Source: JALOLV01 sp046295175
GTDB taxonomy: Bacteria; Bacteroidota; Bacteroidia; Cytophagales; Spirosomataceae
Direction: 5' to 3'
Length of the DNA: 64,000 nt
Assembly: GCA_046295175.1 (NCBI GenBank)
Contig: JBKBNY010000012.1
Location: 62,001-126,000 of the forward strand
Both the position numbers and the translations under genes were made by a program. The notes beneath the pieces are model-generated. The model saw only the letters and a list, made by a program, of their open reading frames with translations. It had not been told where the DNA came from and ran no database searches. Positions 55,877-62,471 of the stretch are shown here, piece after piece; the stretch's first letter is position 1, and every line of letters begins with the position of its first letter.

Positions 55877-56332
55877 ATGAAAAATTTAATATTGACATTG
55901 GTTGTGATTTCTTCGATAAGTATTTCAAATATATATGGACAAGAAGATAAAAAGGCTGCAAAAGCAAGAAAAGAGGTTTCGGAGGCTAAAAAGAATGTAG
56001 CAGAAGCTCAAATGGATTTAAGAGAAGCTAAGATTGATTCGGCAATAAATTTTCAAGAATTCAAAAAAAATGCTGAGGCCATTATTGCTCAAAATCAGGA
56101 TGCAATTGCTGAGCTTAAAGCTCAAAAATGGAATGATAACAAGATGGCCAATAAAAAGTATAACAAAAAAGTGAATGCACTGGAGCAAAAGAACAATGAC
56201 CTTAAAAAGAAAATTGATAGGTCGGTAACTACCAAGACCAACAAATGGACAGAGTTTAAGAGGGAGTTTAATCATGATATGGAAGAACTCGGCAAAGCAA
56301 TCAAAGATATTGGAATAAATAATACAAAATAG
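55877..56332 (+). CDS. Exported coiled-coil protein of unknown function
   Basis: A signal peptide (ending SNIYGQ) is followed by about 130 strongly charged residues predicted to be helical and coiled (KAAKARKEVSEAKKNVAEAQ; KYNKKVNALEQKNNDLKKKI). The end, WTEFKREFNHDMEELGKAI, resembles the end of the frameshifted gene at 57525, so the two are paralogues. It is probably periplasmic. Its promoter carries the shared regulatory element, and it ends with a terminator, making a one-gene transcript. Confidence 0.75.
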   Translation: MKNLILTLVVISSISISNIYGQEDKKAAKARKEVSEAKKNVAEAQMDLREAKIDSAINFQEFKKNAEAIIAQNQDAIAELKAQKWNDNKMANKKYNKKVNALEQKNNDLKKKIDRSVTTKTNKWTEFKREFNHDMEELGKAIKDIGINNTK

Positions 56333-56356
56333 GTAGAGTTTAGGGTAAAATGAATG

Positions 56357-56385
56357 AAAAAAGCGAGTATAATTCTCGCTTTTTT
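56357..56385 (+). terminator. Terminator after the coiled-coil gene
   Basis: Stem AAAAAAGCGAG/CTCGCTTTTTT with a 7-nt loop. Confidence 0.85.
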
Positions 56386-56519
56386 TCAATATTTCATAAA
56401 TAAATACACCTTTTGCCTTGAGCCGAGATAAAATGAATGGTCTGCTTATTAAGGATAAATTGTAGTGAAATTATTGATTTTACTCAAAAAAATTGAAGAA
56501 CAAGTATAATGAAAATAAC

Positions 56520-57179
56520 ATGAAAACAAATGAAGATTTGCAAAGAGATGTGATGGATGCTATCAAATGGGAACCACTTTTGAATGCGGCAGAAATCGGA
56601 GTAACTGTGAAAGATGGTGTGGTTACACTTACGGGTGTTGTTGATAATTATTTAAAGAAAATTGAAGCAGAAGATGCGGCAATGAATGTCAGGGGCGTAA
56701 AAGCTATTGTAGAAAAAATTGAAGTTGAATTCAATGAGTCTGATAAAGTAGCAGACAATAAACTTGCCGATGAAGTTATTGAATCTCTTAGATGGAACTG
56801 GCGATTTAGTAATGATAAAGTTCAGGCGAAGGTTGAGGATGGAGTAATTACACTTTCGGGTTTACTTAATTGGAATTACCAGAGAGAAGATGCCCAGAAA
56901 ATCGTCAGTAATATTTTGGGTGTAAAGGGCGTAATTAACAATATTGTTGTCAAGTCAGAGAAGAATGATGCCATTGAAAAACATAGTATTGAACTCGCTC
57001 TAAAGAGAAATTGGGCAATTGATGATGAAAAGATTCAGGTTATGGTTGTCGGGAGCCACGTTACTCTAAATGGTAGTGTACATTCAATTTATCAAAAGAA
57101 AAAAGCTGAGCAATTGGCTTGGAATGCTCCTGGAGTTTTAGGCATTAGTAATAATTTATCTGTTGACTATAACTTTTAA
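56520..57179 (+). CDS. Triple BON-domain protein
   Basis: ATG at 56520 (MKTNEDLQRDVMDAIKWEP) is chosen over a TTG at 56493. Three BON domains follow one another (about 1-68, 75-145, 150-219), each with the pattern VxVxDGxVTLxGxVxxxxxxxxAExxAxxVxGVxxVxNxxxV. BON domains bind phospholipid or help osmotic and envelope protection (as in OsmY). There is no signal peptide, so it may work inside the cell. It leads the operon that continues to about 62.4 kb. Confidence 0.9.
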   Translation: MKTNEDLQRDVMDAIKWEPLLNAAEIGVTVKDGVVTLTGVVDNYLKKIEAEDAAMNVRGVKAIVEKIEVEFNESDKVADNKLADEVIESLRWNWRFSNDKVQAKVEDGVITLSGLLNWNYQREDAQKIVSNILGVKGVINNIVVKSEKNDAIEKHSIELALKRNWAIDDEKIQVMVVGSHVTLNGSVHSIYQKKKAEQLAWNAPGVLGISNNLSVDYNF

Positions 57180-57233
57180 GATGACCGCAAATTTTCGCAC
57201 AACGATTCTTTTGCTTAAACATAAAAAATAAAA

Positions 57234-57419
57234 ATGGCCACCACAGATATTAGTAAAAACTGGATTGTAAAAAAATCAAGACTTCTTAAAAAGTTTTCGG
57301 TTTTAGCTGAAGACGATTTGATTTTTAGAGATGGAAACTTTGAAAGTTTGCTCGAAAAATTACAAATAAAGTTGGGCCTCAATAAACAAGAATTGACAAA
57401 AATCCTCAATGATTTGTAA
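57234..57419 (+). CDS. CsbD-like general stress protein, copy 1
   Basis: This 61-residue protein has the Bacteroidota CsbD-like pattern WxxxKxxLLKKFSxLxxDDLxFxxGxxxxLxxKLQIKLGLxKxELxKIL. CsbD in Bacillus is a sigma-B general stress protein of unknown mechanism. It is cytoplasmic and helical. A short membrane-peptide gene follows 21 nt downstream; the second CsbD-like gene at 62095 has the same kind of partner. Confidence 0.78.
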   Translation: MATTDISKNWIVKKSRLLKKFSVLAEDDLIFRDGNFESLLEKLQIKLGLNKQELTKILNDL

Positions 57420-57440
57420 GCTTATTATTTCATCACATCA

Positions 57441-57521
57441 ATGGATTTTAATTATATCGTACTCATTATCAATTACTTATGGTTGGTTTTGTTTGGAATT
57501 ATTCTTTATCAGTATTCTTAA
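57441..57521 (+). CDS. Tiny 26-residue membrane peptide
   Basis: ATG at 57441 opens a 26-codon frame ending TAA at 57519-57521. The product is almost entirely one hydrophobic helix (YIVLIINYLWLVLFGIILYQ) with a short polar start. Its place right behind a CsbD-like gene, matched by an analogous peptide at 62302, supports it as real. Confidence 0.5.
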   Translation: MDFNYIVLIINYLWLVLFGIILYQYS

Positions 57522-57524
57522 AAA

Positions 57525-57967
57525 ATGAAAAAAATGAAAAATTATAGAATCGCCACTTTTTTAGCTGTGATAATTTTTCTACGATTTTGACTAATTGTCA
57601 AACATCGAAAGAGAGAAAAGATGAAGCTCAAGTTAATTTTGAAAATGCCGAAAAAGAATACAGAGACGCCAAAATTGTCGCTGAAAAACAGCATAAAAAA
57701 GATGAAGAAGAGTGGATGTTGTTTGTAGAAGAATCTGAGGAGAGAATCAGTAAAAATGAAGAACTCATCGAAAAACTCAAACTTTCAAATGTTGGCGGCA
57801 CAGATAAAATTAAAATCCTCGAAAATAAAAACGCCGACCTTAAAAACAGAATGGATTCATACAATAAAGTAAGAAGTGACTGGGCGGTAATCAAAACTGA
57901 ATTCAATCAAGAAATCGTACAGGTAGCTTCTGCATTAAACGATTTATCAGTCAATACCAAATACTAA
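57525..57967 (+). pseudogene. Coiled-coil lipoprotein gene with one-base frameshift
   Basis: From ATG 57525 (or 57534) the frame encodes a signal-like MKNYRIATFLAVIIF and stops at TGA 57588-57590. The frame with the rest of the protein, 57587-57967, starts NCQTSKERKDEAQ and has no good start. If the T5 run at 57574-57578 had one more T, the result would be a perfect lipoprotein signal ending FSTILTNCQ. The body is a coiled coil ending KTEFNQEIVQVASALNDL, like the paralogue at 55877. It may be a true pseudogene, a sequencing error, or slippage-controlled. Confidence 0.7.
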
Positions 57968-57991
57968 ATACTATTTTAACCAAAATTTGAA

Positions 57992-58330
57992 ATGGAAATT
58001 CCTGAAATTGAAAAATCGAAAGCATTTATTACCGTGGAGATTATTGAGTACTTGGCAAATTCGGTTGTTATCAAAACAATTCTTAAGAAATCGACTGGTA
58101 ATATCAGCGTAATGTCTTTTGATAGTGGAGAAGGACTGACCGAACGGACTACACCTTTTGATACTTTTGTTCAAATTATTGATGGCAAAGCCGAAATCGT
58201 AATTAGGGATACTCCAAATATTCTCGAAACGGGTCAGTCTATCGTCATTCCGGCCCATTCATCCAGTTTTATTAAACCTAACGGTAGATTTAAAATGATT
58301 CTTACCGTCATAAAGAGCGGATACGAATGA
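57992..58330 (+). CDS. Cupin-fold protein lacking usual metal ligands
   Basis: The 112-residue protein shows a single cupin barrel: VMSFDSGEGLTERTTPFDTF, IDGKAEIVIRDTPNILETGQ and IVIPAHSSSFIKPNGRFKM. In the related family the first motif reads EHTAPFDA and the second PANxPH; here the His of the first motif is Arg and the last His position is Ser. Metal-dependent catalysis is therefore unlikely. Its TGA overlaps the ATG of the next gene (ATGA). Confidence 0.7.
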   Translation: MEIPEIEKSKAFITVEIIEYLANSVVIKTILKKSTGNISVMSFDSGEGLTERTTPFDTFVQIIDGKAEIVIRDTPNILETGQSIVIPAHSSSFIKPNGRFKMILTVIKSGYE

Positions 58331-58539
58331 TAAATATCCAACAAAAAATATCCAACAAGATTTTTTTAGAAACTGAACAAATCAGAATTCAGTATCCTGA
58401 GATTTATGATATTTTGACCGAAACTCCACTATTTCTTTCCGATAACTTAGATACAATAACATTACATGATTTTGAGCAATACCTCGAATCACTTCAAACA
58501 CAAACTTTGCATTTAAAATACAGATTTAACTTCAAATAA
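58327..58539 (+). CDS. Small 70-residue protein, function unknown
   Basis: The protein contains QYPEIYDILTETPLFLSDN and DFEQYLESLQTQ, a helical arrangement I have no named family for. It is cytoplasmic. The start overlaps the cupin stop by 4 nt and the 49-residue gene follows 7 nt later, so it is clearly part of the operon. Confidence 0.7.
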   Translation: MINIQQKISNKIFLETEQIRIQYPEIYDILTETPLFLSDNLDTITLHDFEQYLESLQTQTLHLKYRFNFK

Positions 58540-58546
58540 TACAGAC

Positions 58547-58696
58547 ATGAGCAAAGATAAAGGTAGTAGAAATCATAAAAAATCTGCCAAAACCGATAAG
58601 AGTAAAACGGTTTCGGCTTATCAATCCGAAAATAAATCTAAATCCACTTCGCTCGAAATGGGCAACCTAAAAACGGATACAAATCCCAAAAAATAA
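58547..58696 (+). CDS. Small basic 49-residue protein
   Basis: ATG at 58547 encodes 49 residues, strongly charged with many Lys and Ser (MSKDKGSRNHKKSAKTDKSK, then TVSAYQSENKSKSTS), probably disordered. Its stop TAA shares its last A with the start ATG of the GH130 gene (TAATG), indicating translational coupling. The pattern MSKDKGxxNxKK recalls small stress-region proteins in other Bacteroidota. Confidence 0.65.
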   Translation: MSKDKGSRNHKKSAKTDKSKTVSAYQSENKSKSTSLEMGNLKTDTNPKK

Positions 58697-59736
58697 TGCT
58701 AAATGTTAAAAGACATGCCATTTTACTTAATAAAACTAATTTTGGCTTTGAGAGAGAAGGGGTTTTGAATCCGGCAGTTATTCAAGACAAAGGAATTATA
58801 CATATTCTTTACAGGGCGGTTGCCCAAGGCAATTATTCTACGATTGGGTATTGCAGAATGAAATCGCCATTAGAAATTGAAAAACGTTACGAAACTCCAC
58901 TGCTTTTTCCACAATGTGATTATGAATCTCAGGGTATGGAAGACCCAAGAATCGTAAAAATTGAAGAAACTTTTTATCTTACTTATACTGCCTACGATAA
59001 GGTCAATACTCTTGGAGCTTTGGCAACCTCAAAAGACTTAGTTCATTTTGAAAAGCGTGGTATCATTGCTCCTAAACTAACTTATAATGAATTTAGCCGA
59101 CTTGCACAGTCTAAAGGAAAAATAAATCCGAAGTATTTAAGATATAATGACCATATAAATCAAAAAGAGGAAATTGAGAAAACCATTTTTATTTCTGATA
59201 AAAACATAATTCTTTTTCCTCGAAAAATTAACAATAAATTCTATTTTTTGCATCGGATTCGACCAGATATTCAGATTGCAGCAGTAGATTCGATAGAAGA
59301 CCTTACAACCGAGTTTTGGCAAAATTATTTTTTACATTTAGATGAGCATATTGTGCTTTCTCCTAAATACCAGCATGAGGTGAGTTACATTGGAGGGGGA
59401 TGTCCGCCAATCGAAACACCAAATGGCTGGTTAGTAATTTACCATAGTGTTTATGATACAGTCGAAGGCTATGTTTATTCGGCTTGTGCTTCATTATTAG
59501 ATATCAAAAATCCACAAATTGAATTATCAAGATTACCTTATCCGCTATTTAAACCAGAGATGGAATGGGAAAAACGTGGTGTAGTAAATAATGTTTGTTT
59601 TCCGACCGGAGCAATCGTCATTGGTGATACGCTCTTTGTTTATTATGGTGCAGCTGACGAACAAATCGCCTGTGCCTCTATGAGCCTTTCTGAATTACTT
59701 TCTGAATTAATGCAAAATCAAATTAGAGATGAATAA
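58696..59736 (+). CDS. Glycoside hydrolase family 130 enzyme (mannoside phosphorylase-like)
   Basis: GH130 enzymes cleave beta-mannosides, usually by phosphorolysis giving mannose 1-phosphate. Motifs include EGVLNPAVIQDKGIIHILYR, GMEDPRIVKIEETFYLTYTA (with the conserved ED), YIGGGCPPIETPNGWLVIYH and PTGAIVIGDTLFVYYGAAD. There is no signal peptide. Subfamily and substrate are not fixed. The 8-nt overlap with the glycosyltransferase gene argues that the pair works on one glycan. Confidence 0.85.
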   Translation: MLNVKRHAILLNKTNFGFEREGVLNPAVIQDKGIIHILYRAVAQGNYSTIGYCRMKSPLEIEKRYETPLLFPQCDYESQGMEDPRIVKIEETFYLTYTAYDKVNTLGALATSKDLVHFEKRGIIAPKLTYNEFSRLAQSKGKINPKYLRYNDHINQKEEIEKTIFISDKNIILFPRKINNKFYFLHRIRPDIQIAAVDSIEDLTTEFWQNYFLHLDEHIVLSPKYQHEVSYIGGGCPPIETPNGWLVIYHSVYDTVEGYVYSACASLLDIKNPQIELSRLPYPLFKPEMEWEKRGVVNNVCFPTGAIVIGDTLFVYYGAADEQIACASMSLSELLSELMQNQIRDE

Positions 59737-62077
59737 TATTGAAATCGAAATACCGAAATATAAGCCTGATAACCACAATCAACACATTCAAAATTTCGAG
59801 AAAACCGAGAGCCTTCCCGCAAAAGTTCCCGAAGTATTAATGATTAGCTCGTTTCCACCGAGAGAATGTGGCATTGCAACCTATACGCAAGATTTAGTAA
59901 AATCACTCGATGCTAAATTTAGCCATTCATTCAAACTCAGTATTTGTGCATTAGAATCTGCGACCGAGAAGTATATTTATCCAAAAAATGTTAAATATGT
60001 ACTCGACACTACTAATCCAATTGATTTTATAAAACTAAGCAATAAAATCAATGAGAACGATGATATACAATTAGTGGTCATACAACACGAATTTGGTTTT
60101 TTTGAAAAAACTGGTGGCAATTTTATTCAAATGTTAAAAAACATTACAAAACCCAAAATTGTGGTTTTTCATACTGTTTTGCCTAAACCAACATTTCTAA
60201 TTAAGGCTAAAGTACAGAGTATTGCAAGTTATACCCAGTCAATCGTAGTCATGACAAACACGTCTGCCAAAATTTTGGTTGAAGATTACGATATAAACCC
60301 CAAAAAAATAACTGTTATTCCGCACGGAACTCATTTGGTCTTACACATTGATAAAGAGTTATTGAAAATTAAGTTTAATTTAGGCGGAAAACTCATTTTG
60401 TCAACTTTTGGATTGCTTAGTTCGGGAAAGAGCATCGAAACAACACTCAATGCCCTACCTTCGATTGTTAAAAAACACCCCAATGTTCTTTTTTTGGTTA
60501 TTGGCAAGACACACCCCACAGTCGTTGTTCAGGAAGGCGAAGTTTATCGCCAACAGCTTAAAAAATTGGTAAATGATTTAAAATTAGGTCATCATGTAAA
60601 GTTTATCAATCAGTTTCTTCCGTTAGAAGACCTTTTAGAACTACTTCAACTTACAGATATTTATCTGTTTACCTCAAAAGACCCAAACCAAGCAGTTAGT
60701 GGTACTTTTTCTTATGCCATAAGCTGTGGTTGTCCAATTATTTCCACTCCAATACCTCATGCAAAAGAAGTTTTACAGCCCGAAATGGGTGTAATCGTAG
60801 ATTTTAATAATTCGTCACAATTAGCGGATGCAATTAATGCCCTGCTTTCTGATGAGCCACTCAGAAAAAAGATAAGCTCTAATAGCCTCCAAAAAATTTC
60901 ATCTACCGCTTGGGAAAACGCCTCAATTTCTCATGCTGTTTTGTTTGAAAGTTTGTTAAAGAAAACATATCCATTGCAGTTTAATATTCCAGAAATAAAC
61001 CTTACTCATTTCAAAAAACTCACAACTGATTTTGGAATGATTCAATTCTCTAAGATTAACCAACCAGATTTTGAAACTGGATACACACTCGATGATAATG
61101 CCAGGGCTTTGATTGCAATTTGCCAACATTTTTGTATGACAAATGATGAAAAAGACTTAGAATATATTAGGATTTACTCTGAATTTATTTGGTTTTGCCA
61201 GCAGAAAGATGGAAGGTTTCTCAACTATGTAGATTTCGATAAGAATTTTACAAATCAAAACTATGAAACAAATTTAGACGATTCAAATGGAAGAGCAATT
61301 TGGGCTTTAGGTTATTTGCTATCACTAAAGCATCTATTGCCACCAGAAATTTGCCTAAATGCCGAATTGACACTCCGAAAAGCTTTGGATGCGGGTATGT
61401 CAGTAAATTCAACAAGGGCAATGTCGTTTATTATTAAAGGTATTTACTACAGTAATTTAGGTGATTTTTCTCAACAAAATGTAGAAGCAATCTCAATATT
61501 AGCCAACAGATTAGTACAAATGTATAGGCACGAAGCCGATGGTAGTTGGCAATGGTTTGAGAGTTATTTAACCTATGGAAATAGCGTTATACCAGATGCT
61601 CTTCTTTGTGCATGGTCGGTTACAAATGAACCGATTTACAAAACAATTGCAAAATCATCATTTGATTTCCTACTTTCAAAAACATTTATCGACAATAAGA
61701 TACGGATAATTTCAAATAAAAATTGGCTAAAAAAAGGTGAAGTATTGAATCTAAAAATGAAAGGAGGTGAGCAACCGATTGATATTGCTTATACTGTCTT
61801 GGCGTTAATAAGATTTGCTAAGTATTTTCCCAATGAAGATTATATACTGAAAATGACTCCTTGTTTCAATTGGTTTTTGGGAGCAAACCATCTTAACCAA
61901 ATTGTTTATAACCCCTGTACTGGCGGATGTTATGACGGTATTGAAGAGCAAAATGTTAATCTTAATCAAGGTGCAGAATCAACAATAAGTTATTTGCTTG
62001 CAAGACTCGCAATTGAACAAAATAATGAACACTTTCCAGTTAAGGCAAAAATAGAAGCAAATTTGGAGTTGGCTTAG
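59729..62077 (+). CDS. GT4 glycosyltransferase fused to an alpha/alpha-toroid domain
   Basis: Residues about 36-420 are a GT-B glycosyltransferase: SSFPPRECGIATYTQDL at the N-lobe and GTFSYAISCGCPIISTPIPH with KEVL at the donor site. Residues about 430-770 resemble a six-hairpin glycosidase toroid (GYTLDDNARALIAICQHFC; LDDSNGRAIWALGYLLSLKH). The fusion suggests coupled synthesis and trimming or binding of a glycan, perhaps mannose-based given GH130 next to it. It is cytoplasmic. Confidence 0.82.
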   Translation: MNNIEIEIPKYKPDNHNQHIQNFEKTESLPAKVPEVLMISSFPPRECGIATYTQDLVKSLDAKFSHSFKLSICALESATEKYIYPKNVKYVLDTTNPIDFIKLSNKINENDDIQLVVIQHEFGFFEKTGGNFIQMLKNITKPKIVVFHTVLPKPTFLIKAKVQSIASYTQSIVVMTNTSAKILVEDYDINPKKITVIPHGTHLVLHIDKELLKIKFNLGGKLILSTFGLLSSGKSIETTLNALPSIVKKHPNVLFLVIGKTHPTVVVQEGEVYRQQLKKLVNDLKLGHHVKFINQFLPLEDLLELLQLTDIYLFTSKDPNQAVSGTFSYAISCGCPIISTPIPHAKEVLQPEMGVIVDFNNSSQLADAINALLSDEPLRKKISSNSLQKISSTAWENASISHAVLFESLLKKTYPLQFNIPEINLTHFKKLTTDFGMIQFSKINQPDFETGYTLDDNARALIAICQHFCMTNDEKDLEYIRIYSEFIWFCQQKDGRFLNYVDFDKNFTNQNYETNLDDSNGRAIWALGYLLSLKHLLPPEICLNAELTLRKALDAGMSVNSTRAMSFIIKGIYYSNLGDFSQQNVEAISILANRLVQMYRHEADGSWQWFESYLTYGNSVIPDALLCAWSVTNEPIYKTIAKSSFDFLLSKTFIDNKIRIISNKNWLKKGEVLNLKMKGGEQPIDIAYTVLALIRFAKYFPNEDYILKMTPCFNWFLGANHLNQIVYNPCTGGCYDGIEEQNVNLNQGAESTISYLLARLAIEQNNEHFPVKAKIEANLELA

Positions 62078-62094
62078 AATTAAGTAATTACAGT

Positions 62095-62289
62095 ATGAAA
62101 ATATCAGAAAAAGCACCGATATACCAAGATTGGAAGGTGCAAAAAGTAAAATTAAAGGAAATGTTTGATGAATTGTCCGATGAAGATTTGGAGTTTTCTG
62201 AGGGCGAGCAGGATGCTATGTTTAATAAAATCCAAATGAAGTTAAATATAACTAAAGAGGAACTTTACAAGATTATCACTACAGTTTAA
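62095..62289 (+). CDS. CsbD-like general stress protein, copy 2
   Basis: A 64-residue relative of the protein at 57234, sharing W-xx-QK-x-K-x-KEMFDELSDEDLEF and KIQMKLNITKEELYKII. The middle region is more acidic than copy 1. It starts 17 nt after the glycosyltransferase stop and is followed 12 nt later by another tiny membrane peptide, so the CsbD-plus-peptide pair closes the operon. Confidence 0.78.
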   Translation: MKISEKAPIYQDWKVQKVKLKEMFDELSDEDLEFSEGEQDAMFNKIQMKLNITKEELYKIITTV

Positions 62290-62301
62290 TGTTATAATAA
62301 A

Positions 62302-62397
62302 ATGAAAAGCATCATACGTGCCAACATGCCAGAAATACTGATATTGATAGTATTTTTTCTAATAATTTGTTTGAATCTGTATGTCAAAGAATTTTAA
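62302..62397 (+). CDS. Tiny 31-residue membrane peptide
   Basis: ATG at 62302 encodes MKSIIRANMPEILILIVFF and a further helix to TAA at 62395. The first eight residues are positively charged and the rest is one membrane helix, as in many stress-induced small membrane proteins. It parallels the peptide at 57441 behind copy 1. Confidence 0.5.
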   Translation: MKSIIRANMPEILILIVFFLIICLNLYVKEF

Positions 62398-62427
62398 GTT
62401 TATAGCCATGAATTTTGTTCTTTGAGT

Positions 62428-62459
62428 CGTCGCTCGTTTTAAGCGAGCGACGTTTTTTT
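62428..62459 (+). terminator. Terminator of the stress operon
   Basis: Stem CGTCGCTCG/CGAGCGACG with a 7-nt loop and seven T ends the plus-strand operon just before the convergent last gene. Confidence 0.85.
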
Positions 62460-62471
62460 AATCCTGTAAAT

